64,000 nt of DNA from Plantago ovata (GCA_028274465.1 CM051456.1:103577348-103641347), one strand, 5' to 3'; shown: positions 22,491-35,182, numbered from the stretch's first letter. The notes: generated by a model from the sequence alone, not told the origin. Made by a program: numbers and translations.

Positions 22491-22788
22491 GAAGAACGGA
22501 AGAGATTGCGGACAATTTTTAATCTGTTGGAAACTCTGACGCAAAACTTCAAAACTTCCGTACCCCTATGACTTAGCAAATAATCTACGTCAGATTTGTT
22601 AAGCAGCACAGGTGTCCGAACCACGGATAACCAGGTTAATGTTCCGATTCTCGAATTAGTTACTAAACAGAAATGGGAAACTTCTTTGGTTTGACATCCG
22701 AACCTCCATGTAAGAGGAATAGCGGAACCGTGACACATACGGATGATTATTGGTGCAAAGAACAAGTTAGTTAAGAAGTTCTGAATCT

Positions 22789-22870
22789 CAAACAAGCGAA
22801 GGTTCCTAGTCTTATAAACAAGCGAAGGTTCCGAGTCTTATAAACAAGCGAAGGTTCCGAATCTTATAGA
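22789..22870 (+). repeat. Short tandem repeat, three units of about 27 bp
   Basis: The phrase acaagcgaaggttcc plus tcttata occurs three times in a row just downstream of the terminal coding exon of the antisense gene. It is probably slippage-derived. Confidence 0.85.
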
Positions 22871-23048
22871 CTTGTTTGAAACAGAATTATTATTAGTAGA
22901 TAATAAAGCAAACATTCCGAATCCAGAATTAGTATGTTTAAATACACATACAAAGAGGCATACCCCCGTAAATAAATAAGATGCTCCGAATCTTGCAGAC
23001 TTGTTTCAAATACAGTTTACTTCAGGGCATACCCCGGACTATAAGCTT

Positions 23049-26000
23049 CTATTCATCACGAGTCCGAGACTGTGAGAACTTAGAAGATTCTTCATTTTCG
23101 TCAACTCGGTCTGGAGCATCTCGTTCCATGGCTTCTTGTGTCATCCGGGCCACCAGCTCCGCCTCTTCAGCTTCCTTAGCAGCTCGCTCAAGATCCTCCA
23201 GATGTAACTTCCAGCTAAGCCAAGGCAACGGAGCGTATGGGTTCGTGTTTAGCTCCGTGACAGTTGGAAAGGGCGGGATGTAAAAGTTGTTCTTAAACGA
23301 ACTTTCAACATTGCCGGCAGCCCAAGCCTCCGGGTCCGCATCACGCCTCCTAATCTCTTCCTCCTCTCGGGTCTTCTCCCACTCCTTGCACAAGGTTTTC
23401 ACTTCCTCAAAAAGGCTGTAGTCCGCTGGTCGTCCAATCACGGGATACGGAAGATTTAACCAGGCCCGGTTCTCCTTCTCATACTTCTCAAACGGCATAA
23501 GGTACCAATATCGGAGAATATCTGGAACGAACCCCGGAAGACGTGGATCTTGGTTGGAGAACTTTAGATCAGGACCCTCCGAAGCTACGAGACTTACAAA
23601 TTCGTCTCGGCCCAGTTGATCATCGGAGATAGCTGGAATTTGAGGATCGACTTTACCATCCGGCCCTTTGAAGATATCTAGTTTATTTGCCTCCCAGTCA
23701 AGGTCCGACGGAATGAGCCCTGCGGATTCGAGCTGTCCGATGCAAGCATTGTATCCGTCTACCCGGGCTTGATCGTATCCCATGGCCTTAGCATACTGAA
23801 AAGAGATGCTCTTGAGGAAGTCCTGGACAGTATCCTTCCGGGAGCCAACAAACCCGATCATCAGAGCCTCGTGGAAGTGCTCTAACATATTCATATAGCA
23901 AGCGTGCGTCTCTTGTTGGTCCCGGATCAATTCAAGGCACCCTTCAACCTCTTTCCGTTGCTTGTCATAGGCAACCTGCAATTTAGACAAGTCTTCCCGG
24001 AGCTTGGAGGTCTCGACCACCTGCTTCCGAAGGTCTGACACTTCGCCTTCCAGCTGTGCCATCTTCAGCAATTTTGCTTCCGCTTCAGCCAGGCTCACTC
24101 GGACAGTAGCGAGCTTCTCAGACAAAGCAACCCTTTCTAGCTCCGAAGCATGTTGGTTACCTTCCAGAGTGGACTTTTCATTTGCAGCAGCAACGGAGAC
24201 ACCCCGAACTGCAAGGCCAAGCTGCAGATGAAAACAATTAAGATGAAGGTACGGAAATAGACCAGAGATAAACGTCGGAAAAAGAAAAGTTAATGAAAGA
24301 AGATATTACCTGAGAGAAAGACTCTTCCAACAGACGGATGCGCTCAGACTGCTCCAAAGAGGCAATTCGAACAATCTCCGTTTCACGGTCGAACTCAGCA
24401 TCGTCATAAATCGCAGGACCGGATCCTCTCCGCTTCTTTGACTTTACCGGGGCTTGGACTACTTGCTTATTTTTCCCTGATGGATCGACCGCCGGAGCAG
24501 AAGCAGCGGAGGGACCAGCCCCAGACTTTGAAGCTTTGAAGGCGTCCCCCATCAATTTCTTAGGAGGAGCAGGAGCAGTGGTTGCCGCGGAGGATGGACC
24601 GGTAGTAGCAGGGGCCGGAACAGATGCGGGTTGGTCGATCTCCATTGCATCAAGCTCAGAGGCAGTCTTGCCCTTAGATTTCCGGGGCTTGGAAGCATTA
24701 GCATCACCTTTCTTCTCCGCCTTACGCTCATCAGAGCGTCGCTTAGCCTCTTCCGCAGTGAGGCCTTTCCGACTCGACTCCATTTCTTGGGCCGGGAGAT
24801 TCTCGCGTTTGCGGCGATCTTCTTCTAACCTCCACTTCACCCATCCTTCGGATGCTCTTGAGGAAAAGTAGTCAGCTGGTTGGTGGTTCCGGTTCTCAGC
24901 TGTTTCCGTTTCTCGGCGGCCATCTTAGCAGCAATGGCGGCTTGGAGTCTCCGTGCCTCAGCCATTAGGTAGTCAAGCCAATTTTCTGCAAATAAAGAGA
25001 AGGGTTAAACATGCGGATAGATAAAGAAAATAAGAGAGAGGCGGAACAATAAGAAAGATGCAAAACACAGGATAAATTATTTACCAAAAGTTTCATTTTG
25101 ATACGGGCCTAAGTCTACAGGGTCCGTAAGGTTGGCAAGAGCCGGAAGAGGCTGCATTGTAAGCACACAGAAGAAATATTTTTCTGGCCTCTTCGATATG
25201 CTTTTCTCCCGCATGGCAGCAGCCCACGGACTCCAGTGATTACGCACCGGATGATAGTCTGCCGGAGACTCTCTATTAAAATCGTACCGGACGTTGAAGT
25301 ATTTTCGCTCACTTTCTGGGGCTCCGTCTTTCAGCTTGTATCGGAAATAAAAATATTTCGACCACCATGCGGAACCTAGAGAGTTCGGACCCTCTAGGAT
25401 GAAATAGAAGTACTGGCGAGGTTTGAATTGCCAGTAAAAGCAAGTCCCAGAGAGCGAGACGGTGAAAGCCTGTGTAAAGTTTGAGAACGTAATGGGCTCG
25501 TTCTTCATCTTCATAAGAACTCCGAAGCATATCAAGTTAGCCAAGGAAATGGGCATAACCTGCATCGGAGTTATGTCCAAAGCACGGAAGATGGCAGCAA
25601 ACTCCTCGACAAACGGAATCCGCCATCCGAGCTCCAGAGAGACGACGAAGCATGAAAGGGCCCCCTCCGGACAGTTATAGATAGCATCATTGGGCCCCGG
25701 AGCGATAAGCTCGATATCATCAGGAATAACGAATCTTTGGCGAAGGAGCGGAAGCTGATCAACCGTCACCTTGGATTCGATAGTCGGTATCCATCCGTCC
25801 GCGTTAGTCTCTCGAGCTAAGCTAAAGAGATGAATGTCATCTCGTAACCTCTCATAACGCCTACGGAGAGCAGGCTCCAAGTGATCCGGAACGGGGAAAA
25901 GGGCCCCACGAAACTCTCGTACCTCACCCTCTAAGGGTTGTCCGTCCTCCCCAGTGTTGGCCTCATTTTCATCAACTTCATCATCCTCGGAGGATGATTC

Positions 26001-26459
26001 TTGAGCCACATCATCTCCGACTTCTGCAGGAGCGGTAATAGCACGAACCTCTCTAAGAGGCGCGACCTCATGTACCCGCGGCTGATGGGAGGTCTCCGTT
26101 TCTCTGAATGTTAACTGGGGATGGGCATAAACAGGTTCTAAATCAGCTTCTAAGTCAGGGTCGGAGGTACATCTATATTTGTACCCTCCGTATCTACAAA
26201 GAAGCCGAAGAGGTGAGGGGAGTTCTACCTTACGGCGCGGAGGCTGATATACGGAAAGCTGGCGGCCTGAGGTACTCGGACCAGCTTCATTCCTCTCTAC
26301 CTGAGAGGCAGGGGGAGCTTGATTTCCGCCCCCTATGTCAAACGAAGATTCGGAGGAGGAGCCCGAATCTGAAGAAGAGGAGCTGTTGCTCGTTGACGTC
26401 GACTCCGAGGACGAAGAGAGGGCGATAAGATCTACGATCTTAGAATTTACCTCGGACAT
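23049..26459 (-). CDS. Antisense gene of Tat element A: PF04195-like N-terminus, coiled-coil C-terminus
   Basis: It is encoded opposite to gag-pol and has three coding exons: 26459-25085, 24985-24310 and 24221-23049. Introns have GT/AG ends, plus a 5'-UTR intron at 26612-26461 just before the ATG. The N-terminus is Ser/Glu-rich (MSEVNSKIVDL). Next comes a domain resembling 'putative gypsy type transposon' PF04195 (around FVVSLELGWRIPFVEEF and FGVLMKMKNEPITF). Exon 2 is Lys/Glu-rich and exon 3 starts with a long coiled coil (LEGEVSDLRKQVVETSKLRE). Element B keeps the same exon layout. The function is unknown. Extra ORFs, sometimes antisense, are reported for Tat elements. About one break is present in this copy. 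Confidence 0.75.
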
Positions 26460-26776
26460 CCTAGAAAGCGAAGGAAAGAAGCGAAAGAATAAGTGGTAGT
26501 CCAAGGGTCAGTTTATTTGTTTTTCAGAAAAGAAGAAGAGGAAGATAAGTATACTACTTATTAAACAAAAATTGAAAAAGAAAAACAACAAAGAGAAAAG
26601 AGAAGGGAGTTACCTGAAAAACAAGAGTTGAGTTGTGAAAGCGCAAAGTTTCCGAAGCTCGGCAAGTTGTCCAAATCGTTACAGCAGAAATTGTTCCGGG
26701 GCTCAGATTCGGAAGGCGAAAAATTCTCTTTCTAGAATTGTGAGTAAAGTAAAGAAAATGGAAAAGGTTGACCAGC

Positions 26777-26784
26777 TATTTATA
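26777..26784 (-). promoter_or_regulatory. TATA box of the antisense gene in element A
   Basis: On the minus strand the phrase ctataaatagctggtcaacc lies about 165 bp before the 5'-UTR intron donor and 320 bp before the ATG. The identical phrase lies at 39829 in element B in the same relative place, which supports a true promoter. Confidence 0.65.
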
Positions 26785-27154
26785 GGAAGGGACAAAATCG
26801 GGAAGTCCAATCGACGCGACCGTTGACATTTGATCTGGACCGTACAAAAAATTCAAATCAACGGACGAGATGAGGACAACTCATAAAAGTTACTGTTCAA
26901 ACCCTCGAAAACCTTGACCTACGTAGAGCGAAAGATACGGAAGGCTCGAGATTTTTATCCAGATGGCAAGGTCCGAAAATCATTTTAAAATTGAAAATTT
27001 TATCATAACATACACTTAGACACGGATACTTGGTATACGCGCGCATTTAAGATTAACAGCATGTAGACACGGATAGTATGCATAACATTCATCATATTTG
27101 CATTAAAATGGTGATTCGGACCTTGATTATTTGGATAACGACGAAGAATCAACT

Positions 27155-27385
27155 AACACAGGTGCTGAGTACAAGAGATACGGATACGTCGTCCAAAATA
27201 TCACCTCATGAAAAACGGACACGACGTCTAGTGAAGTAATGTCACAGGTGCGGAGTACAAGTGATACGGACACGACGTCCAAAACATCACCTAATGAAAA
27301 ACGGACACGACGTCTAGTGAAGTAATGTCACAGGTGCGGAGTACAAGTGATACGGACACGACGTCCAAAAAATATCACCTTTTGG
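27155..27385 (+). repeat. Tandem repeat, 2.7 units of 86-88 bp, near the 3' LTR of A
   Basis: Units begin at cacagg at 27155, 27243 and 27329 and contain acggacacgacgtctagtga. Element B carries the same repeat in the same place (39255-39440), so it predates both insertions. It lies between the antisense promoter and the polypurine-like tract. Confidence 0.9.
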
Positions 27386-27500
27386 AGGTACGGGCGAAAA
27401 CAAGTCCCCGTTCAGAGAGGGAGACAAAATCGTTCATAACTACTTAAAATATAGTTTCACAATATCTTCTACTAAGATACTCCGAAACTACGGGGACATA

Positions 27501-28350
27501 TGTTCATAAGGAAAATATGTCTAGTTCGTATCGTGCGTTTCCCCACGAACTAAGAGGCTTCGCAAGTACAAGCGTCGGTGAAAGGCCGCGAACCTAGAGG
27601 ATCCGAACCTTGAATTATGTGAACCTCTAGGGCATTTTTACAAATGTGCCTAATTCACTAAAATAACCCCTTTTAGAGAGGGAGAGATTTGGAGGTCCGG
27701 AACAATGGTCAGAGAGACAAGGAGCATTACGCAAACACTTAACAGGTTAGAGTATACGAAGCTCATTTATTACGAAGCTTAAATACTTGTTTGTATTGTC
27801 TTACAATTGGATCAGGACAAGGTTCGCATCACAACGACATAGAGAGAAAGGACAAGAGAAGTGTGGAATCTTCTAGATAGCACAAGAAGATGTACGCAAA
27901 TGGGCCTGGGCCAAGCCCATAAAGGTCAACGTTGGGCCTACTCAACATAGGTGGACGAATATGAAGCTGACAGATGGAAGCGGGAGATTGGGCGGACCTA
28001 GGGTTTGCCATCAACTATATAAGGGCACCATTTCCAAAGAAAAAGGTAACTGGTCTTAATTAAGTACATTTATTACTCTCGGACAAGGAGAACCTTCAAG
28101 CTCCTTCAAGTAAAGTCTCGCACCGGCTTGACTTAGGCAAGCCGGAGATAAACACACATCCACACGCGCCTTTCTAATCTCAGGTGCTCAACTGGACATA
28201 GAGAGAACCAGAAGACTTGGGAGCCCGCATTGAACAAAGACTTGTGTGTTGTGTTAAATTATGGCGACTTAGAGAGTTTGGTAGTTCTTTATAGTTCGAG
28301 AAGTTGTAATTTAAGAGCGTTTGTAATCTTACTGGATTTTCACCTCTACA
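27501..28350 (+). repeat. 3' LTR of Tat element A
   Basis: It begins TGTTCATAAG, preceded by a short purine-rich acggggaca tract at about 27490, and ends CCTCTACA. It is followed by the cattt target duplication. Only a handful of differences from the 5' LTR were noticed, one of them a 7-bp loop inversion. Confidence 0.95.
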
Positions 28351-29559
28351 CATTTGATTTTTCCTGACAAGTACAATGATAGAAAACCAAGTCCTGCGAA
28401 TGACCTTGCAGAATTATTCAAAGCACTATCAGATGGTATCAAAGCTTACACATGAAAATTGTACCAACTTTGATGTGTTAAACTTGAAATTGGACCAGTT
28501 TTAAACAGGTGACACTATGAAAAGTGATATTAATTTCCAAAATGCGAGTAAATTTCAATCTGTATAGTTAATAAGTCCACCTACATGAAGTATGACCACT
28601 TGGAAAGCTCTTGTGCCCCTCTCGTATGTCGCCGTCATTTCATGACATATCACATTGCCCCAATGATCATAGAACTGTCAGGAGATGAGACATGGTATAT
28701 TATATAAGTCATACAGTCGAGACGTATTAAGGTAAGGAGTAATACGATCATTAGCCTTTTCTTTCGTATAAACAGAATCTCATAAGAGCTAATAGTAAAA
28801 GCTCATGTGTGTACTCTATTTCTTAAACAAAATCCTGAACTGTATGATTTTGCTGGTGCACAAATTTTGTGTGATAAGTATTAACATGGCTTACATCTTG
28901 GCCATCGTGGAAACAACACCAGAAAAAGTCAGGTCGTGGTATGCCAACTGCATTTTGATGGCATCAGTGAGAACTCCAGTAATCAGCACAACATATAAGA
29001 GTCCTGCAAATCGTAAATAGCACTTCATGATCAGCACATGCCTATTCATAAAACATGGGAGAAACTTGACCCAAGGTTACCAAGAACGCTGTGACGTAGA
29101 TCGTAGACATCTCTCCTCCTTATGTAGTAGATGACAACAATGAAAACAGGCAGCAGAACAACATACAACTGAATACAACAATATTATACATCGCTAGACG
29201 TCAGCAACAGTAGCTCAAAATATTTACATTATTATGGAAATTGGAAACACTCACAAGAACTATCCATATAGGCACTGTGTTCGCCTTCATAGGATACTTA
29301 AGATCAGCCATCATATCTTTACCAACAAAGCGATAGAAAGGGTGAATGACATTCAAGATGATCTCTATGACAACAAGAAGGAGAAGTATATCAGCCAGTC
29401 AAGCTTATGATCCCTTGCAACTCCACATCCATGAGACTTGATGATATGTTGACATCGAATCTCGACCTCATCTGGTCTTGCCTGTTTGCAAAGTGCATGA
29501 ACACCATAAGAGTTTGAAATTGGAGAATGTGATGTATCACATAATTAACCTTTGTTCTC

Positions 29560-29946
29560 TCTCAAGAAATGAAAGAAAGAAGAACGAGAACAAAAGTTAA
29601 CATAGGAGTTGAGCCGGACAACTCGGGAGTTAACATAGGAGTTGAGCAAGACAACACAGGAGTTAACATAGGAGTTGAGCCAGAGCAGGTTAACTCCTTG
29701 GTCAACACCGCCATATTGAGAGAGTCCAGATCTCATCAGGAAACTCCGGAAGAGTTTGAGGAGAAGAAAAGAGTTAGTTTAGGGCCGGAGACAGGCGTGT
29801 ACATATAGTTTTATTAGGGTTATAATAGTATAAATAGCTAGCTATGTTTTCCTTTGTAAATTAGGTGAATATAGAATAGTTTTATTACTTTCAATAAACT
29901 CAATTCACTTTATTTGTTCTGCTATGATTCTTAGCGTACTCTGAGA
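29560..29946 (+). repeat. 5' LTR of the copia element
   Basis: Ends are tctca and tgaga rather than the usual TG and CA. It contains three in-phase repeats built on gttaacataggagttgagc and a TATA-like tataaatagc at about 29830. Confidence 0.92.
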
Positions 29947-30652
29947 TGGTATCAGAGCCAAGTCTTTCTGATTACTGGTCAGAACCATAGATAGCATAGC
30001 AGGGCGTATTTTATTTTGGCTTCCGCATAAGAAAGCGGAGTCTCTGTTTTTTTCTTTCTTCTAGCCGCATAAGAAAGCGGCAGCCTCTGTTTTTCTTCTT
30101 CTTCTTATAAGCCACCCCTCTTGTCTTTTGAGATCTGGGAATTCATTTCTCTTCTCTACTCACTTTATCTCATCTATATTCATCATCTGTTTTCATCATC
30201 ATCACCACCGAACAATCATCATCACCATTCGTCATCATCAACAACCTCTGCTCCGTTTTTTGAACTCTCCGGCCTGCTATTACTCGGCTCCGTACTCTGT
30301 TTTTTCTTCCTTGCCGTAAACATATTTTTTTTTTCCTTTTTAAGCCGTAAACACTGTTTTCTAGCTTCCGCATTCCTAATTGATCCTTGAGCTATTGTTA
30401 TTAGCCAAATCACCTGAAACAATCATATTATTTTCTTTCTTCTTTCTTCTCGGCAGTCTCTGTTTTTTTTCCTACCTTACACATATTACTAAATTGTTCT
30501 ATTTTTATTCTTTTCTCATCTTTTACATAAACTATTGTTATTAGTTTTAAATCTTGAGCTATTGTTATTAGCCAAATCACGCTGTTGTTATCAGCAACAA
30601 TCATCAATTATCAATCAGAAATCAATCGTGAATCTCAGATCCACTGTTCACT

Positions 30653-33600
30653 ATGGCTACTGATGATGATATCAGTAAACTCACAAACCTGAACGACAAG
30701 AAGGATGAGAATGATCTCTCCAAGTCAAAGACACCAATTTATGATCTCAATGATCCTTATGGTCCCTTCTGTCTTGGACCGGCCGACACAGCTACTTCTG
30801 TTGTCATAGAGCCAAAACTCACAAACTCATCAACTTCTCAGATCAATGCCGTTTCATCCAACAATTTCACACAGAATCTCACTGATAAAGAGTGGGCAAG
30901 TAATACTGTTAATCATGTTTTTAATAATTTTAATCGTGTTATTTGGATTCTTGATTCAGGAGCATCTGATCACATTATTTATTCACCATCATTATACACT
31001 CACAACATTAGAAATGTTGTTTCAAAAGTACAATTACCAACTCAACAGTTCACAGTGGTAACTCATATTGGTGACATTCTTATTGAAAAGAATGTCATAC
31101 TCCGAAATGTACTTTGTGTGCCATCATTCAAAGTCAATTTACTTGCTGTTTCTCGATTGACTGATGATAATGATATCTCTATTGTATTTAACAAAGATCA
31201 TTGCAAAATGCAAATGAACTCTTCAAAGGAGGAGATTGGCAGGATCAGAATTGAACATGGTCTTTATTATGTTAGCCTGCATCCCTTGACCTTTTCACAA
31301 CTACATCAATGTCATCGGCCAAATAAGGAATTGTGGCATTCTAAATTAGGACACATTCCAGTTACAAAGCTCAAGTTGATTGAGCAATTCTCTCCTATTG
31401 TAACAAGCATTGATGTACAAGCTTGTGATGTCTGTAGCAAGGCTAAACACAAGAAAATTCCTTTTCCAGTTAATGAACACTGTTCTAGTTATTCTATTCT
31501 TGAACTTTTACATATAGATATTTGGGGTCCTTTTTCCCAAACAGCATTGAATGGTCACAGATTTTTCTTAACTATTGTCGATGATTATTCTCGACTGACT
31601 TGGACTTATCTCATGAAATACAAATCTGATGTAGCTACCATTTTACCTAATTTCATTAATCTCATAGCTACACAATTCAATAAAACAGCTAAAATCATAA
31701 GAACTGATAATGGAGTCGAATTTCAATTAGACTCTTTCTATAACAGTACTGGTATTCTCCATCAAAAGACTTGTGTTTACACTCCACAACAAAATGGAGT
31801 AGTTGAGAGAAAACATCAAACTCTCCTCAATGTAGCCCGAGCATTGATATTTCAGGCAGAACTTCCTCTTAAGTTTTGGGGAGATGCTGTTCTAACAGCG
31901 ACACACTTGATTAATCGAATACCATCCGTTGTTATCAACAATGATACACCATATGAAAGGTTCTTTGGAAAGAAACCAGATTATTCACACATACGCACAT
32001 TTGGGTGCTTAACATATGGGGCGTCCATATCACAACTTCGCCACAAATTCAGTCCAAGATCCAGAAAAGCCATTTTTATTGGCTATCCAGCAAATATCAA
32101 GGGTTATAAATTGTATGATCTTGATAATAAGGTCACTTTCATCTCAAGAGATGTAGTTTTTCATGAGCAAATATTTCCTTTTCGAAAGGATCATTCATTC
32201 TCCGACTCATGTGACTCTACACGATCTGAAACATTCCAAGATAATTTGTTTATCCCTGATATACGCACTTCATTAAAACATAATGACAGTATATCTCATT
32301 CTGAGGATCAGGCCGTTCACGAGAACAACTCTACCGAGAACTCTGTTCCTAGTTCACCACGTGATCAGGCACACTCTCCTTCGCCTGTTCCTAATTCACC
32401 CTCTCTTTCTTCATCACCACAAATGAACGATAATCATCATGATCCTGAACCTTCTGAGTTGCAAGAACAACCAGAATCAATCACATCTCTTCGCAAATCT
32501 ACTAAAGACAAACAAAAGAGCGTTTGGCTCAAAGATTTTCACTGTGCAGAATTGAAGAAAGGCACAAGACAAGCCACTCAATCTAGCACAGCATATCCCA
32601 TTTCCATGTATCTATCATATGATAGACTTTCAGAAAATCAAAAGGCTTTCTCCATCTCCTTATCTATTCTTGAGGAACCAAAAAGTTTCCAGGAAGCAAT
32701 CAAATACCCCCAATGGAGACAAGCCATTCAAGAAGAGCTGGATGCAATGCACCACAACAATACCTGGAGCATCACTACACTTCCACAAGGACACAAAGCA
32801 GTAGGATGCAAGTATGTCTTCAAAACTAAATTAAAATCCGATGGTAGCCTTGACAAATACAAGGCTCGGTTAGTAGCACAAGGAATACACAACAACATGG
32901 ACTGGATTACAGTGAGACATTTAACCCTGTTGCTAAACTCACCACGGTTAAGATTTTTTTGGCTCTAGCTGCACAGCACAATTGGAGGCTTTCCCAGCTA
33001 GATGTTCATAATGCCTTTCTTAATGGTGATCTCGATGAGGATATTTACATAAAATTACCTCCTGGATACACCATTAAGGGGGAATCCTTAGAGAATAAAG
33101 TGTGTAAACTCAACAAATCAATTTATGGGCTAAAGCAAGCCTCCAGACAATGGAACATGAAGTTCACTAATTCACTCATTCAATATGGTTTTGTTCAGTC
33201 CAAGCATGATTATTCACTCTTCACTAAGAGAACAGAGAAAAGCTACTTGGTACTCCTAGTATATGTTGATGACATTTTGCTAGGAGGAACTAACTCTGAT
33301 GAACTGAACAAAACAAAAGAGTACTTAAGACAACAATTCAAGATCAGAGATTTAGGGGAACCTAAATATTTCTTAGGAATAGAAATTTCACGATCAAGAG
33401 AAGGTATATATTTATGTCAGAGGAAATATACTCTGGAAATCATTCAAGAACATGGCTTGCTAGGATGCAAACCACTGATCATTCCTATGGAGCAGAATCA
33501 TCATATCCAAAAGGATGGAGATCCACTCAACAATCCAACTGAGTATAGAAAGATAGTTGGAAAATTAATTTATCTAACCTTAACGAGGCCAGACATCAGT

Positions 33601-34222
33601 TACTCGGTCAATATTCTCAGTCAGTACATGGAAAACCCCACAAAGGAACATATGGAGGTTGCACTGAAAGTGGTGAGATACTTGAAAGGAAATCCAGGAC
33701 AGGGCATTCTACTGTCGTCACAAAGAAACCTGGAGTTGACAGCATTTGTAGATGCAGATTTTGATGGGTGTGTTGACACTAGAAGATCTCTATCCGGGTA
33801 CTGCATTTTCTTGGGGAAATCTCTCATTAACTGGAGAACCAAGAAACAAAATGTTGTTAGCAAGTCCTCTACAGAATCAGAATACAGAGCTATAGCTCAT
33901 GCCACTTGTGAAATCATGTGGATTCATTATATCATGAAAGATTTTGGTTTTGAACAAAAACAACCCACGAAGTTGTATTGTGACAATCAGTCAGCAATTA
34001 GCCTGACTAAGAATCCTGTTTATCATGAGAAAACTAAACATATTGAGATCGATCAACATTTCATTAGAGAAAAGGTACAAAGTAAGATCATTGAGGTGAT
34101 TTATGTCCACACTTCACAACAGCCGGCAGATATGTTCACTAAGGCTTTGCCATCAGAGAAGATTAAGTTCTTCATGGGCAAGATGGGAGTAATAAACATT
34201 TACTCTCATCTTGAGGGGGAAT
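30653..34222 (+). pseudogene. gag remnant and pol of the copia element
   Basis: The region starts at an ATG about 700 bp after the PBS. A short gag-like start (PFCLGPAD) is followed closely by protease. Integrase residues are seen in HIDIWGPF, RTDNGVEF and QQNGVVERKHQ. RT is seen in WRLSQLDVHNAFLNGDL and YVDDILLGG, and RNase H in DADFDGCVDTRRSLSGY and KSSTESEYRA. The pol reading frame is not closed before the LTR and runs into it. The family role is reverse transcription and integration of the element; this copy is broken. Confidence 0.9.
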
Positions 34223-34608
34223 CTCAAGAAATGAAAGAAAGAAGAACGAGAACAAAAGTTAACATAGGAGTTGAGCCGGACAACTCGGGAGTTAACATAG
34301 GAGTTGAGCAAGACAACACAGGAGTTAACATAGGAGTTGAGCCAGAGCAGGTTAACTCCTTGGTCAACACCGCCATATTGAGAGAGTCCAGATCTCATCA
34401 GGAAACTCCGGAAGAGTTTGAGAAGAAGAAAAGAGTTAGTTTAGGGCTGGAGACAGGCGTGTACATATAGTTTTATTAGGGTTATAGTAGTATAAATAGC
34501 TAGCTATGTTTTCCTTTGTAAATTAGGTGAATATAGAATAGTTTTATTACTTTCAATAAACTCAATTCACTTTATTTGTTCTGCTATGATTCTTAGCGTA
34601 CTCTGAGA
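34222..34608 (+). repeat. 3' LTR of the copia element
   Basis: It matches the 5' LTR with about three differences. The end of the pol frame reads into it and gives the repeated peptide VNIGVEP or VNIGVEQ. Confidence 0.93.
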
Positions 34609-35182
34609 TTCTCCTCGCGGACTAAACTTGTCCATAGAGTGAAAGAGGGACATTCAAATTTCAAGCACAATAACTAGCCATTTTTACTGAATGCAATATT
34701 TCATTAAAGAATTTTTCAACATCAATTCAACAAATAGCAACTCTTTTGACTTCTTTGACATATCCCTTTGGATGGACAATGCACAAGCATAAATGCACCG
34801 CTGGTCAGTTAGAAATCAAACCGAAACAGATGTTGTTAGACATGTAAACAGGAGCCACCCAACACAGTTAGACACTCGTTAGGAAACCATTAGTTGATGA
34901 AAATAACAGTCTCAAGAAAAATCATCGATCTTGAGACTGGCAAACTAAAGTAGTTTGATGATAATGAGAAAAAGACGGAAATTAGCAGCGTTTAAATCGT
35001 AAAGTAACTTGGTATTTTACGAGGTTCCAACATCTGGATTCATGAGAAGTTGAAAACAGAAACAAAAGTAATCCAGCAACAGTACTATTCAATCTCACAA
35101 GCCAAAAAATTGGGATTACAACAATATCTGCTAGGTAAACAAAACTTCTTGATTAAAGTATACTTACTACAAGTCATTTTGG

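Larger units (their letters stand above)
14299..28350 (+). mobile_element. LTR retrotransposon A: Ty3/gypsy, Tat lineage, about 14.05 kb, young
   Basis: Two LTRs of about 850 bp (14299-15149 and 27501-28350) begin TGTT and end CTACA. They are flanked by the 5-bp duplication cattt (14294-14298 and 28351-28355). Parts in order are the PBS, a single long gag-pol ORF, a tandem-repeat zone, an antisense multi-exon gene, a second tandem-repeat zone, a polypurine-like tract and the 3' LTR. An archaeal-type RNase H before integrase and the long 3' region with an antisense ORF place it in the Tat group (Retand-like). The gag-pol part looks whole. The antisense gene has about one break. LTRs differ by well under 1.5% by eye, suggesting insertion within the last half million years or so at commonly used rates. 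It lies inside exon 6 of the LPP pseudogene. Confidence 0.93.
29560..34608 (+). mobile_element. LTR retrotransposon: Ty1/copia, 5.05 kb, young, broken
   Basis: Identical-looking LTRs of 387 bp (29560-29946 and 34222-34608) are flanked by the 5-bp duplication ttctc (29555-29559 and 34609-34613). The PBS tggtatcagagc at 29947 matches initiator tRNA-Met, and the polypurine tract ttgaggggga abuts the 3' LTR. Parts in order are a short gag remnant, aspartic protease (DSGASDH, about 30.95 kb), integrase (about 31.3-32.1 kb), reverse transcriptase with YVDD (about 33.26 kb) and RNase H (about 33.7-34.1 kb). Integrase before RT makes it copia. It looks broken, with about two breaks. About 3 differences between LTRs suggest an age of a few hundred thousand years. 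It sits in intron 1 of the LPP pseudogene. Confidence 0.95.
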
